From positions 1-36,063 of the forward strand of contig CAMCXK010000029.1 in assembly GCA_945883435.1 (NCBI GenBank): 36,063 nucleotides of DNA. Direction: 5' to 3'. Position numbers and translations under genes: made by a program. The notes below the pieces were generated by a model, which was given only the letters and a program-made list of their open reading frames with translations, made no database searches and was not told the origin of the DNA. The stretch's first letter is position 1. Each line of letters begins with the position of its first letter. Source of the DNA: Chthoniobacter flavus (GTDB lineage: Bacteria; Verrucomicrobiota; Verrucomicrobiia; Chthoniobacterales; Terrimicrobiaceae). Positions 15,942 to 25,189 of the stretch are shown piece after piece.

Positions 15942-17717
15942 TCAGGCCGGTTTCTTGGCGGTGCTTTGAATCGAGAGTTCGCGCAGTTGCTTGAAGTCGG
16001 CCTCGGCAGGCGAGTTTGTCATCATTTCCACGCCGCGGTTGTTTTTCGGGAATGCGATGACATCGCGGATACTGTCCTCTCCGGCGATGAGCATGACGAG
16101 GCGGTCGAGGCCGAGCGCGATGCCTCCATGCGGGGGGGCGCCGAATTGAAACGCTTTCAGGATGTGGCCGAAAAGAAGCTGTTGTTTGGACTCGTCGATG
16201 CCCAGAACGCTGAACATGCGCGACTGGAGGTCCGATTCGTGAATCCGGAGGCTGCCACCGCCAATTTCGACGCCGTTCAGAACGACGTCGTAGGCAACTG
16301 CGCGGACCTTTCCGAATTCGCCGGCTTCCAAAAGAGCAATATCCTCGGCGCAGGGGCGGGTGAACGGGTGGTGCACGGCGTTCCATTTTTGCTCCTCCTC
16401 GCTCCAGGCCAGGAGCGGGAAATCCACAACCCAGAGAAAATTGAGGGCGTTGGAATCCTTGAGGAGATCGAGGATTTCGGCCACGCGCAGGCGCACGCGC
16501 CCGAGGGTCTCGCAGGCGGTCTCCCAAGTGTCGGCGCCGAACAGGATGAGGTCCCCCTCGGTGATTGAGAGGCGCTCCGCCAGAGCGGTCTTTTCCGCGT
16601 CCGTGAAGAATTTGACGATCGGGGATTTCCACTCGCCATTTTCCACTTTGATGAAGGCGAGGCCCTTGGCGCCCGCTTGCTTGGCGAGTTCGGTCAGGTT
16701 TTCGATTTGTCCGGTGGTGATGCCGGCGAGGCCTTTGGCGTTGATCGCCTTGACCACGCCGCCATTGTCGAGGGCGGCGCGGAAAACCTTGAATTGCGAT
16801 TCGCGGAAGATGTCCCCGAGGTCGGTGAGTTCCATCCCGAAGCGGGTGTCCGGTTTGTCGCTGCCGAAGCGGTTCATTGCCTCCCGGTGGGTGAGGCGCG
16901 GGAAGGGGACGGGAATGTCGATGGCGCGGGCCTCGCGGAAGACGGTGGCAAGGAGCTTTTCGATCAAGGCGAGGATGTCATCCTGGGTGACGAACGAGGC
17001 TTCCACGTCGAGTTGTGTGAACTCGGGTTGGCGGTCGGCACGCAGATCCTCGTCGCGGAAGCAACGGGCGATTTGAAAATACTTTTCGACTCCGGCCACC
17101 ATCAGGAGCTGTTTGTATTGCTGGGGGGCTTGCGGAAGGGCGTAGAACGAACCCGGAGTGAGGCGCGAGGGAACGAGAAAGTCGCGGGCTCCCTCCGGAG
17201 TGCTTTTGGAGAGGATCGGTGTTTCGATCTCGAGGAAACCCTCGGAGTCCATGACATCGCGCATGGTTTTCACCACGCGGTGGCGGAGGCGGAGGTTGCG
17301 GCTCATCGACTCGCGGCGGAGGTCGAGATAGCGGTAGGTGAGGCGCAGGTCTTCATTGGAAACCTTGTCGTCCAACTGGAACGGCAGAACCTCGGCGGAG
17401 TTTAGGATTTCCAGCGAGGTTGCCACGAGTTCGATCGCCCCGGTGGCGAGGCGGGCATTTTCGGTGCCCGCGAGGCGCGGAGCCACTTGTCCGGCGACAC
17501 GGATGACATCTTCGCTGCGAAGGGCATGGGATTTTGCCGCAGCCTCCGGATTTTCCTCGGGACGGAACACGACCTGGGTGATGCCCTCACGGTCGCGCAG
17601 GTCGATGAAAATAAGGCCGCCATGGTCGCGGCGCGAGGCGACCCATCCGCAAAGCGTGGCGGATTGGCCGGCGTGTTCGGAGCGGAGGGCATGGCAGTGG
17701 TGGGTGCGGTAGGTCAT
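15942..17717 (-). CDS. aspS: Aspartyl-tRNA synthetase, probably non-discriminating type
   Basis: This class II synthetase charges tRNA-Asp with aspartate. The 591-residue length is that of bacterial AspRS with its inserted GAD domain. Visible features are the anticodon-binding OB fold (TLCGWVASRRDHGGLIFIDLRD), motif 1 (FLEIETPILSKSTPEGARDF), the QSPQ-like loop (LPQAPQQYKQLLM), motif 2 (FRDEDLRADRQPEFTQLD) and motif 3 (GGIALGLDRLVMLIAG). The start at 17717 (MTYRTHHCHALRS) fits homologues; the frame extends 20 codons further. His32 stands where discriminating enzymes such as E. coli AspRS have Leu30. In Pseudomonas-type enzymes this His goes with non-discriminating charging of tRNA-Asn too, which requires GatCAB. 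It is the last gene of a ten-gene run, seven bases after hisS. Confidence 0.97.
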   Translation of the reverse strand: MTYRTHHCHALRSEHAGQSATLCGWVASRRDHGGLIFIDLRDREGITQVVFRPEENPEAAAKSHALRSEDVIRVAGQVAPRLAGTENARLATGAIELVATSLEILNSAEVLPFQLDDKVSNEDLRLTYRYLDLRRESMSRNLRLRHRVVKTMRDVMDSEGFLEIETPILSKSTPEGARDFLVPSRLTPGSFYALPQAPQQYKQLLMVAGVEKYFQIARCFRDEDLRADRQPEFTQLDVEASFVTQDDILALIEKLLATVFREARAIDIPVPFPRLTHREAMNRFGSDKPDTRFGMELTDLGDIFRESQFKVFRAALDNGGVVKAINAKGLAGITTGQIENLTELAKQAGAKGLAFIKVENGEWKSPIVKFFTDAEKTALAERLSITEGDLILFGADTWETACETLGRVRLRVAEILDLLKDSNALNFLWVVDFPLLAWSEEEQKWNAVHHPFTRPCAEDIALLEAGEFGKVRAVAYDVVLNGVEIGGGSLRIHESDLQSRMFSVLGIDESKQQLLFGHILKAFQFGAPPHGGIALGLDRLVMLIAGEDSIRDVIAFPKNNRGVEMMTNSPAEADFKQLRELSIQSTAKKPA

Positions 17718-17724
17718 CGGAGTT

Positions 17725-18984
17725 TTAAGAATCAAGTTTGCAAGATTTGAGTTTCTGGACGAGTGCGGAGCGGTCAAGGACCTCCTCGGCGCGGGTGGCG
17801 AGGTGTTTGAGTTTCACAAGGGGCCATTCCTGGCCGACGAGGATGGCGTGTTGGGCGCCGAGGTGTTCGGCCTCCTGGAATTGCTTGCCGGTTTTCACCG
17901 GCTTGAGCGGGAAGTCGGTGGAGAGGCCCAATTCGCGGCAGGTTTGAACAATGCCGAGGGCCTCCGGGCGGTGCGCCTCGTCGGCGATCACGACGAAGAT
18001 GTCCAGCGATGGGGCCAGGGCTGCTTGAAGACGCTGCGCGGCGGCGGGGGTTTCGTCGATCAGGTGTCCGAGAACGACATCCCCCATGCCAAAGCCGATA
18101 GCGGGAAGATCGGCCGCGCCATCGCTGAGGCCGTGGATCAGGCCATCATAGCGCCCTCCTCCAGCCAGGGCGCGCAGGGTTTGCGAGCGGTCGAAGACCT
18201 CGAACACCACGCCCGTGTAGTAGGCGAGTCCCCGGACAATCGAGAGATCGGGTTGGACAAATCCGGTGAGTCCGCGTGCGGCGAGCGCATCCATCACCGG
18301 AGCGAAGGCTTGCGGACTGCCTTGGCCGATGAACGTGCGGAGGTCCTCCACCGTGAGGCCTGTCGGGGCGAGGCGGGCATTGAGTTTGTCGGGATGTTCG
18401 CGTTCCAGTTTGTCCGCGCAGGCGAGGGCGGTGAGACTGGCCGCATGATCGCATCCCTTGGAGGCAAGAAAATCCATCCAAGCCGCGCGGTCGCTCAGGC
18501 GCACCACAAAATGCTCCGCGGTGAATCCAAAGGCGCGCAGAAGATCGATCGCCAAAGACAGAATCTCGGCATCGGCCGCCGGTGAGGATTCGCCGATGAT
18601 ATCGGCATTGAACTGTAGAAACTCGCGGAGGCGGCCTTTTTGCTGGCGCTCGTGGCGGAAGAAATTCGACACGCAAAACCACTTCATCGGTTTGCGATAA
18701 TGTTTCTCACGGGCGGCCACCATGCGCGCCAGGGTGGGGGTCATTTCCGGGCGGAGGGCGACCTCGCGGCCCCCGCGGTCGGCAAAGGCGTAGAGTTGGT
18801 CCAGGATTTCCGCGCCAGCGTCGTTTTTTTTGCGGTAAAGGTCGGTGCTTTCGAGAACCGGCCCGTCAAACTCCTGAAAGCCGTAGCGGGTTGCCACGGA
18901 GCGCCAGGTCGAGACGATTTGGTTTCTGCGGGCGCAGTCCTCGGGAAAAAAATCCCGGAAGCCGGGCAATGCGGAGATCGGCAT
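17725..18984 (-). CDS. hisS: Histidyl-tRNA synthetase
   Basis: This class II synthetase charges tRNA-His. The 419-residue product has the usual opening GFRDFFPED, motif 2 FFRHERQQKGRLREFLQFNADIIG, the histidine-binding signatures VRGLAYYTGVVFEVF and LAGGGRYDGLI, and a C-terminal anticodon-binding domain. The start at 18984 (MPISALPGFRDFFPED) is where homology begins; the frame is open further upstream but runs through the neighbouring gene. It lies five bases after the oxidoreductase gene and seven before aspS, so hisS-aspS form the translation end of the long minus-strand run. The hisS-aspS pairing is common in bacteria. Confidence 0.97.
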   Translation of the reverse strand: MPISALPGFRDFFPEDCARRNQIVSTWRSVATRYGFQEFDGPVLESTDLYRKKNDAGAEILDQLYAFADRGGREVALRPEMTPTLARMVAAREKHYRKPMKWFCVSNFFRHERQQKGRLREFLQFNADIIGESSPAADAEILSLAIDLLRAFGFTAEHFVVRLSDRAAWMDFLASKGCDHAASLTALACADKLEREHPDKLNARLAPTGLTVEDLRTFIGQGSPQAFAPVMDALAARGLTGFVQPDLSIVRGLAYYTGVVFEVFDRSQTLRALAGGGRYDGLIHGLSDGAADLPAIGFGMGDVVLGHLIDETPAAAQRLQAALAPSLDIFVVIADEAHRPEALGIVQTCRELGLSTDFPLKPVKTGKQFQEAEHLGAQHAILVGQEWPLVKLKHLATRAEEVLDRSALVQKLKSCKLDS

Positions 18985-18989
18985 GGGGC

Positions 18990-20168
18990 TTAGTCGTGGC
19001 GAAGCGGGGTCCAGGCGGCATTCGCCTTTGAGCTGGCCACCACGGCTTCGATGAATGCCATGCCGCGCACTCCGTCCTCGATGCGCGGGTAGTCGAGCCA
19101 GCGCGGGTCGGGGGTGGATTTTTCGAGGTGGGCGGCAAGGTGGTTGGCGAAGGAGCGGTAGATATTGGCAAAAGCCTCCAAATATCCCTCGGGATGCCCC
19201 GGCGGCGTGCGGGTGGCTTGGGCGGCAGAGGCTCCGAGGTAGGACATGCCGGTGCGGAGGATTTGCGTCGGCTGGTCGTTGAATTTCAGCCGCAGAGTGT
19301 TTGGTTCCTGCTGGTGCCATTCGAGGCCGGCCTGTTCGCCATACACCCGGATATTGAGGTTGTTTTCCTCTCCCACCGAGATTTGGGAGGCATGAAGAAT
19401 CCCCTTGGCGCCGCCTTCGAAGCGGAGCAGGACATTGGCGTCATCGTCGAGCGGTCGGCCACCCACGAAGGCGGTCAGGTCCGCCGCGAGTTCGCGGATG
19501 CGAAGGCCGGTGATGTATTCGGCAAGGTTCTCGGCGTGTGTGCCGATGTCGCCCACACAGCCGGCCGCCCCCGAACGCGCGGGATCGGTGCGCCAGGAGG
19601 CTTGCTTTTGGCCCGAGGCCTCGAGGCGGGTCGCCAGCCAGCCTTGGGGGTATTCCACGACGACTTTGCGGATTTTTCCCAGCCGGCCGGAGTGGACGAT
19701 CTCACGGGCCTCCTTGACCATCGGGTATCCGGTGTAGTTGTGGGTGAGTCCGTAGAGGTGGCCGGAACGGGCGACGAGTTCGCGCAGCGCGAGGGCCTCG
19801 GCGAGATCGAAGGTCGCCGGTTTGTCCGAAAGAACTGAAAACCCGTTTTCCAGAGCCGCTTTGGCAGCCGGGAAGTGCAGGTGGTTGGGGGTGACGATCG
19901 AGACGAAATCCATGCGCTCACCTGGCGGCAGGGTTGCCTCGGTGCGCATCATTTCCTCAAAGTTTCCGTAGCAGCGTGCGGGATCGAGGAACAAATCGGC
20001 ACCCGATTCAAGCGAGCGCGCGGGATCGCTGCTGAAGGCCCCGCACACAAGTTCGATGCGGCCATCCATCGCGGCGGCGATGCGGTGCACGGCACCGATG
20101 AAGGCTCCACGGCCGCCGCCCACCATTCCCATGCGAATCCGGCGGCGCGAGGGGAGGTCGGGGTTCAC
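18990..20168 (-). CDS. Gfo/Idh/MocA family oxidoreductase
   Basis: This 392-residue NAD(P)-dependent sugar dehydrogenase-like protein has an N-terminal Rossmann motif ([19 protein letters not shown]), the [19 protein letters not shown] strand, the [12 protein letters not shown] segment with the catalytic-site Lys (the usual 'EKP'), and [19 protein letters not shown] in the C-terminal domain. It likely oxidises or epimerises a free sugar or inositol derivative; the substrate is unknown. The GTG start at 20168 overlaps the TGA of the sugar isomerase gene (GTGA) and has GAAGGGA upstream; an internal ATG (MGMVGG) is the alternative. The tight pairing with an isomerase/epimerase is typical of sugar catabolic modules. 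Confidence 0.92.
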   Translation of the reverse strand: MNPDLPSRRRIRMGMVGGGRGAFIGAVHRIAAAMDGRIELVCGAFSSDPARSLESGADLFLDPARCYGNFEEMMRTEATLPPGERMDFVSIVTPNHLHFPAAKAALENGFSVLSDKPATFDLAEALALRELVARSGHLYGLTHNYTGYPMVKEAREIVHSGRLGKIRKVVVEYPQGWLATRLEASGQKQASWRTDPARSGAAGCVGDIGTHAENLAEYITGLRIRELAADLTAFVGGRPLDDDANVLLRFEGGAKGILHASQISVGEENNLNIRVYGEQAGLEWHQQEPNTLRLKFNDQPTQILRTGMSYLGASAAQATRTPPGHPEGYLEAFANIYRSFANHLAAHLEKSTPDPRWLDYPRIEDGVRGMAFIEAVVASSKANAAWTPLRHD

Positions 20169-21223
20169 GGGCGGATTCCCTTCTTGGAGGATTTTTTCTC
20201 GAATGCGGCATCGAAGGCCCGGCTGCTCGGGGCAAAGTCCAATTGGCGCACGAACGAGGCGGCTTCGGTCGCGCCGTGGACGCGATCCATGCGAATGTCC
20301 TCCCACTCGACCGAGAGCGGGCCCTGGTAACCGATATCGTTCAGTGCCACGATGACCTGCTCGAAGTCGATGTCGCCGCGCCCCGGCGAGCGGAAATCCC
20401 ACTGCCTGCGGGGGTCTCCGAAAGTCGTGTGTCCACCGAAGACGCCCACCGAACCGTCCCCGTGGCCCCACCAGGCGTCCTTCACATGAACGTGGAAGAT
20501 GCGCTCCGCGAAGCGGCGGATGAAGCCCACGTAGTCCACGCCCTGGTAGCCGAGATGGGAGGGATCGTAGTTGAATCCAAAGCGGGGATGATTGTTCAAC
20601 GCCTCCAGCGCACGCGCCGCCGAGGCGGTATCGAAGGCGATTTCGGTCGGATGCACTTCGAGGGCGAAGTCGACGTTTTGGGATTCAAACTCCTCGAGGA
20701 TCGGTGTCCAGCGGGTGGCAAAGTCGGCAAATCCCTTGGCCCAGTAATCCTGCGAAGTCGGCGGGAAGGCATAGATCGAGTGCCAGACCGACGAACCGGT
20801 GAATCCGTTGACCACGACGCGGTGGGGATTTTTTTTGAAGCCCGGCTTGTCCGAGAAGAAGGCGCGCGCCGCCCGCGCGGTGTGGGCCATGCGCTCCGCC
20901 GCCCGCCGGCGAACTCCCTCGGGATCGCCATCGCCCCACACGGAATCGGGGAGGATCGAGCGGTGGCGATCGTCGATCGGGTCACAGACCGCCTGGCCAA
21001 CCAGGTGGTTCGACACGGCAAAGCAAGTCAGTTTGTGGTCGGCGAGAAGGGACCAAAGATTTTTGCGATACTTCGCCGAGGTGGCGGCGGCCTCCACGTC
21101 GAAGTGGTCGCCCCAGCAGGCGAGTTCGAGTCCGTCGTAGCCCATTTTGCGGGCCATCGGGGCCAGTTTTTCGATGGGAAGGTCGGCCCATTGGCCGGTG
21201 AAGAGGGTGAGGGATCTGGACAT
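20165..21223 (-). CDS. Sugar phosphate isomerase/epimerase (xylose isomerase-like TIM barrel)
   Basis: This 352-residue TIM-barrel protein of the AP endonuclease 2/xylose isomerase-like family opens [34 protein letters not shown]. Likely metal ligands are in [38 protein letters not shown] and [11 protein letters not shown]. It probably interconverts keto and aldo sugars or epimerises them, working with the overlapping Gfo/Idh/MocA dehydrogenase. The ATG at 21223 fits the family start. A TTG at 21262 that overlaps the M42 peptidase stop (TTGA) would add 13 residues and follows the coupling habit of this region, so the start is not settled. Confidence 0.9.
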   Translation of the reverse strand: MSRSLTLFTGQWADLPIEKLAPMARKMGYDGLELACWGDHFDVEAAATSAKYRKNLWSLLADHKLTCFAVSNHLVGQAVCDPIDDRHRSILPDSVWGDGDPEGVRRRAAERMAHTARAARAFFSDKPGFKKNPHRVVVNGFTGSSVWHSIYAFPPTSQDYWAKGFADFATRWTPILEEFESQNVDFALEVHPTEIAFDTASAARALEALNNHPRFGFNYDPSHLGYQGVDYVGFIRRFAERIFHVHVKDAWWGHGDGSVGVFGGHTTFGDPRRQWDFRSPGRGDIDFEQVIVALNDIGYQGPLSVEWEDIRMDRVHGATEAASFVRQLDFAPSSRAFDAAFEKKSSKKGIRP

Positions 21224-21258
21224 GGCGGGTTTCGGGTTAGTCGTTGGCGGGGCGGGAT

Positions 21259-22338
21259 TCAATGCGAATCCGCAGGGGATCCCAGGGCGTGGAACGTGTC
21301 AGCCGGGGTCAGGCTGCGGATGAACCCCGCAGCCAGGCGGGCGGCGCGGCGGGCGTCGTCGAGATCGATGGTTTCCACGGGCGAGTGCATGTAGCGGAGG
21401 GGGATGGAAATCAAGGCGCAAGGAACGCCGTCGCGGGAGGTGTAGATGACATCGGCATCGGTGCTGGTGCTGCGCGAGACCGCCTCGTGTTGGACCGGGA
21501 TGTCGAGTTTGTGCGCCACTTGGACAAGACGCTCGACAACAAGCGGGTGGTTGGCGGCGCCATGGGAGAGGGTCGGGCCCTTGCCGAGTTCCACCAGGCC
21601 GTGCTCCTTCACGTTGATCCCCGGGGTGTCGGTGGCGTGGGTCACGTCGAAAACAACCGCCACCGAGGGATTGATGCGGTGCGCGGCCATGCGCGCGCCA
21701 TGGCAACCGAGTTCCTCCTGAACAGCGTTGACCGCGTAGGTCGAGGCCGCAGGGCGTTTTTTGCGAAGTTCCTCCAAGGCGAGGGCGAGGACGAATCCAC
21801 CGATGCGGTTGTCGAGGGCGCGGCCGGTGATCCGGTTTTTTGAGAACTCCACCGCGTCATCGGTGAAAATTCCGGGTGTGCCGACACGCAGGCCGAGTTT
21901 TTCCACCTCTTTGGGGCTCGATGCCCCGACATCGATATAAAGATCCTTCCACTCGGGAAGTTTGTCGGCGCCCTTGTCGCGAAGGTGGATGGCGGTGTTG
22001 CCGATGACGCCGGCAACCACCCCCTTCGAACCGAAAAGGCGGATGCGGCGTGCCGGGGCGAGGGTGCGGTCGGAGCCTCCGATGGGTCCCACGGCAAGGA
22101 ACCCCTTGTCATCGATGTGGCGGATGATGAAGCCGATCTCGTCCGCATGGGCTTCGAGCATCACGCGCGGTGCGTTTTTCGCGGATCCCTCAAGGACCGC
22201 CCAGGCATTGCCGTGGGGATCAGTTTCAATGCGGTCCGCATGGGGTGAGACGTGTTGAATCCAGAATTTCTGGCCTTCCGCCTCCCAACCCGACGGGCTG
22301 GGAATCGAGAGGAGTTTGAGCAGGGTGGCGGTTTTCAT
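21259..22338 (-). CDS. M42 family metallo-aminopeptidase
   Basis: This 359-residue co-catalytic zinc peptidase is of the glutamyl aminopeptidase/endoglucanase-like M42 family and would trim N-terminal residues from peptides in the cytosol. The full ligand set is visible: His in [12 protein letters not shown], Asp in RALDNRIGG, the catalytic Glu pair in [11 protein letters not shown], Asp in [13 protein letters not shown], and His in [10 protein letters not shown]. The PDZ-like insertion between the first two ligands ([18 protein letters not shown]) is also present. The start at 22338 ([17 protein letters not shown]) is the family start. It lies ten bases after the GHL10-like gene. Confidence 0.94.
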   Translation of the reverse strand: MKTATLLKLLSIPSPSGWEAEGQKFWIQHVSPHADRIETDPHGNAWAVLEGSAKNAPRVMLEAHADEIGFIIRHIDDKGFLAVGPIGGSDRTLAPARRIRLFGSKGVVAGVIGNTAIHLRDKGADKLPEWKDLYIDVGASSPKEVEKLGLRVGTPGIFTDDAVEFSKNRITGRALDNRIGGFVLALALEELRKKRPAASTYAVNAVQEELGCHGARMAAHRINPSVAVVFDVTHATDTPGINVKEHGLVELGKGPTLSHGAANHPLVVERLVQVAHKLDIPVQHEAVSRSTSTDADVIYTSRDGVPCALISIPLRYMHSPVETIDLDDARRAARLAAGFIRSLTPADTFHALGSPADSH

Positions 22339-22348
22339 GGAAAGAGAT

Positions 22349-23491
22349 TCAGCGCGGGCGGATGGCGGAGACAACGCCTTTGGTGTTTTTCGAGACAGCG
22401 GCAATATTCCAGAGCAAAAAGCCGCCTGCCGGGCGTGGTGTGGTGCGGGCTTCGACGGAGAGTTGACGCGCGATCTCGGCGGAGTCCCATTTGTGCGAGG
22501 TCATGCGGTCCACCGCGATGCCCGGAAGGACCGGCACCTGGCGGGGGTTGACCGAGGGGCTTCGCCACCAGCGGAGGAGCGAACTGAAGCTCTGCGGTCC
22601 TCCGTCGCGCCAGTAGAGTTGCGGAGCGATATAGTCCACCCAGCCATGGCGCATCCAGGCCAGCGGATCCGAAAAAAGCTGGTGGTATTGATCCACGCCG
22701 GCCTGCACATCGGCCGGGGCGCCTTTGGTGTAAATACCAAACGGGCTCACGCCGAAAACCGCTCCGGGCTTGGTCGAGCGCACGGTGGCGGCCACATCGC
22801 GAATGAGCGTATTGACATTCCGGCGCCTCCAGTCGGGTTTTGCGAGTGAACCGCCCTGCGCACGGTAGGCCGAGAAGGTGGCGTCATCGGGAAACGTCGG
22901 CAAGCGGCCCTTGGTATCGGGGTAGGGGTAGAAGTAGTCGTCGAAATGGATGCCTGCGAGGTCATACCGGGAGAGAAGGTCGCGGACGACCGAGACGATG
23001 TGGCGCTGGACTTCCGGGGCGCCGGGATCCATCCAAAGCACGTTTCCGATGCGGTGGGCATGTTGTGGAAACCGTTTGCTGACGTGATTGGTGGCGCGTG
23101 GAAGCGACGCATTGGCGGCGGCGCGGTAGGGATTCAGCCAGGCGTGGACGGCAAGGTTGCGCCGGCGGGCCTCGGTGATGAAAAAGGCGAGGGGATCGTA
23201 GCCCGGCGGCCGCCCCTGAGTGCCCGTGAGGTAGCGGCTCCAGGGTTCGATCGCGGAATTGTAGAGCGCATCGCCCTCGGGGCGCACTTGAAGAAGCACC
23301 GCATCCAGTCCCGCCGTGCGGGCGGCATCGAGGAGACGCACAGCCTCGGCCTTTTGGGTTTCTACGGGAAGCCCCTGCCGCGAGGGGAAGTTGATATTGT
23401 GCACGGAGGAAATCCAAGCCCCCTGCATCAAGGCGGAGGATGGCAGGCACGAGGCGGAGAGAACCAACAGGATCGAAACTAAACAGCGCAT
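22349..23491 (-). CDS. Exported glycoside hydrolase-like protein (GHL10/DUF187)
   Basis: The 380-residue product has a signal peptide (MRCLVSILLVLSASCLPSSALM) and then the GHL10 barrel: GAWISSVHNINFPS, a LLQVRPEGDALY strand with ALYNSAIEPWSRYLTG, NLAVHAWLNPYRA, GIHFDDYFYPYP, and GVSPFGIYTKG with WVDYIAPQLYWRDGG. This is the order seen in DUF187 proteins such as YddW, which are thought to act on cell-wall or other glycans outside the cytoplasm. The acidic pair in HFDDYFY is the likely catalytic or binding site. The start at 23491 gives a clean signal peptide; it lies four bases after the upstream gene. Confidence 0.9.
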   Translation of the reverse strand: MRCLVSILLVLSASCLPSSALMQGAWISSVHNINFPSRQGLPVETQKAEAVRLLDAARTAGLDAVLLQVRPEGDALYNSAIEPWSRYLTGTQGRPPGYDPLAFFITEARRRNLAVHAWLNPYRAAANASLPRATNHVSKRFPQHAHRIGNVLWMDPGAPEVQRHIVSVVRDLLSRYDLAGIHFDDYFYPYPDTKGRLPTFPDDATFSAYRAQGGSLAKPDWRRRNVNTLIRDVAATVRSTKPGAVFGVSPFGIYTKGAPADVQAGVDQYHQLFSDPLAWMRHGWVDYIAPQLYWRDGGPQSFSSLLRWWRSPSVNPRQVPVLPGIAVDRMTSHKWDSAEIARQLSVEARTTPRPAGGFLLWNIAAVSKNTKGVVSAIRPR

Positions 23492-23495
23492 CGGC

Positions 23496-24290
23496 TCAAT
23501 AAATAAACGACTCGGCGGGAGGTTCAATTTCTTCCACCGAATCGGCCCTTAAAAGAGGCACCCGCCGGCCGCCTTCGAGGGGAAACTCGACCTTTCCACG
23601 GGCCCTGACCCAGGCCATCTTGGGAAAGTCGGCCGAGGGAGACTCGATATCGATGGCCACGGGGCGGGCATCGGCCGCGCAGCACATGACAAACAGGCGC
23701 ACCATGCGAAAGCGTCCCTCGACGCCGTCCCTGGCGGGGAGGAATTGGCCACGGATCTCGACGTTGCGCCCGTCGAAATCCCCGCGCATGGCCTCATCAG
23801 AGGCGGCGTAAAGGAGATCGACAGTCTCCGCCTCGGTCCAACCCTCCGCGTTTTGACGCAGATAGCGGGAGGGGTCCATCATGGTTCCTTCGGCGGGGGA
23901 CTCGCCGGGCAGGAGATCGTGCAGGGGCGGTTGGTAGCCCGGGAGCGAACCGGCATCGGCCACCAGCCCCCGGTTGAGAATCGTTTGCTCTCCGAAACGG
24001 CTCGGCGAGATCCATGTTGCCAACACCAAAGGCAGGGTCAAAAGGGCCGCCGGCAGAAGTCCGCCGCGCAGAAGGCGGTTGTCATGATGGCAGCACCCTC
24101 CGTGCAACGGGCGCGTAAGCAGCAGGACGACACCGCACAGCCCAAGCACCACGGCCGAGAAGGCGGTCCACCGGTGGAAGGATGGATGCAGGTAAGAGGC
24201 GATGCGCGAGCTGAGGACGAAATATCCGAGAACACCCGCCCATAGGAGAAGGACCAGTGCGGCACAGGATCTGTCGAGGCGGGCGGTCAT
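23496..24290 (-). CDS. TIGR03943-type membrane protein, partner of the permease
   Basis: This 264-residue protein has an N-terminal membrane domain of about four helices (ALVLLLWAGVLGYFVLSS, FSAVVLGLCGVVLLLT and LLPAALLTLPLVLATWI are visible). The soluble C-terminal domain contains RLFVMCCAADARPVAIDIES. The 'CCAADA' motif next to a YraQ-type permease is the signature of TIGR03943 (YcgQ-like) proteins, the second half of a two-component putative transporter. A Cys/His-rich loop (GGCCHHDN) between the helices could bind metal. The ATG overlaps the permease stop (24287-24290), so equal production is likely. Its substrate is not established. Confidence 0.88.
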   Translation of the reverse strand: MTARLDRSCAALVLLLWAGVLGYFVLSSRIASYLHPSFHRWTAFSAVVLGLCGVVLLLTRPLHGGCCHHDNRLLRGGLLPAALLTLPLVLATWISPSRFGEQTILNRGLVADAGSLPGYQPPLHDLLPGESPAEGTMMDPSRYLRQNAEGWTEAETVDLLYAASDEAMRGDFDGRNVEIRGQFLPARDGVEGRFRMVRLFVMCCAADARPVAIDIESPSADFPKMAWVRARGKVEFPLEGGRRVPLLRADSVEEIEPPAESFIY

Positions 24291-25189
24291 GGCAAAACCA
24301 CGGCGAGACGCAGGCACACCAGACCGGTTACGACAAACAGGCCGAGCGCCAGTCCCGCCACGAAGCGTTTCTGGAACACCGCGCTGTAGAGGAAAATCAA
24401 CTTCAAATCCATCATCGGACCAAAGACCAAAAAGGCCAGTTTCGCGACGGCAGGGAAGGCCACGAAGGTTGCTGCCACAAACGCATCCGACGAACTGCAA
24501 AGGGCCAAAATTGCCGCCAGCGACATCATTGCGGGAACTGCCAACCGGTCATCCAACGCCAAAGGCAAGAGGATTTCCTGGTTCACAGCTGTTCCGAACA
24601 ACGAGGCCACCGCCACGCCCAGAATGAAAAAGACCATGACATCCAGAAAGTCGCGCACCCCCGCCTCCAAGGCCGCCTGCAGGCGGTTGAGCAGGGAATT
24701 CCCCGGCGAGTGCTCGTGAGAGGAACCGGGCAGGATTTTTTTCAAAACCGCCGAGGCGGGAAGATTGAGAACCGCGCAACCCGCAAGGACCGCGATGAAA
24801 AAGCCAAGCCCCAGGCGCAGCACGGTGAATTCCGCCGCGCCCTGGCCGCGGAAGGCCGCATAGGTGCTGAGGGCGGTGATGGGGTTCACGATGGGAGCGG
24901 CCAGCATATAGGCAACAGCCGTGGAAACCGGCAGGCCTTTATCCATGAGGCGGCGGATCACGGGCACGATGCCGCATTCGCACATCGGAAAAACAATGCC
25001 GAGGGCGCCACCTGCCAGCACGGCCAGAATCGGGTTTTTGGGAACAAAGGCCGTCATCGTGCGGGAGGGCAGAAATTGGTCGATGAGTCCGGACAGAAGC
25101 GTGCCCACAAGGATGAACGGGACCCCTTCAAGCAGGATGCTCAGAAACGAGTAGGCGAAATCCGGCAGGCTGAAGGAAAACCAGGTCAT
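24287..25189 (-). CDS. YraQ/DUF318-type permease
   Basis: The 300-residue protein has eight or so membrane helices arranged as two half-repeats. The half-repeat signatures are visible: FILVGTLLSGLIDQFLP, then FPMCECGIVPVIRRLMDKGLP with the family's CECG motif and AAPIVNPITALSTY in the first half, and LALCSSSDAFVAATF with KLAFLVFGPMMDLK in the second. Members of this family have been linked to metal, metalloid or organic-solute transport, but the substrate here is unknown. The upstream neighbour's stop overlaps its ATG and its own stop overlaps the partner's ATG. The short form from 25189 (MTWFSFSLPDFAYSF) was chosen because it gives exactly this coupling. Confidence 0.9.
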   Translation of the reverse strand: MTWFSFSLPDFAYSFLSILLEGVPFILVGTLLSGLIDQFLPSRTMTAFVPKNPILAVLAGGALGIVFPMCECGIVPVIRRLMDKGLPVSTAVAYMLAAPIVNPITALSTYAAFRGQGAAEFTVLRLGLGFFIAVLAGCAVLNLPASAVLKKILPGSSHEHSPGNSLLNRLQAALEAGVRDFLDVMVFFILGVAVASLFGTAVNQEILLPLALDDRLAVPAMMSLAAILALCSSSDAFVAATFVAFPAVAKLAFLVFGPMMDLKLIFLYSAVFQKRFVAGLALGLFVVTGLVCLRLAVVLP

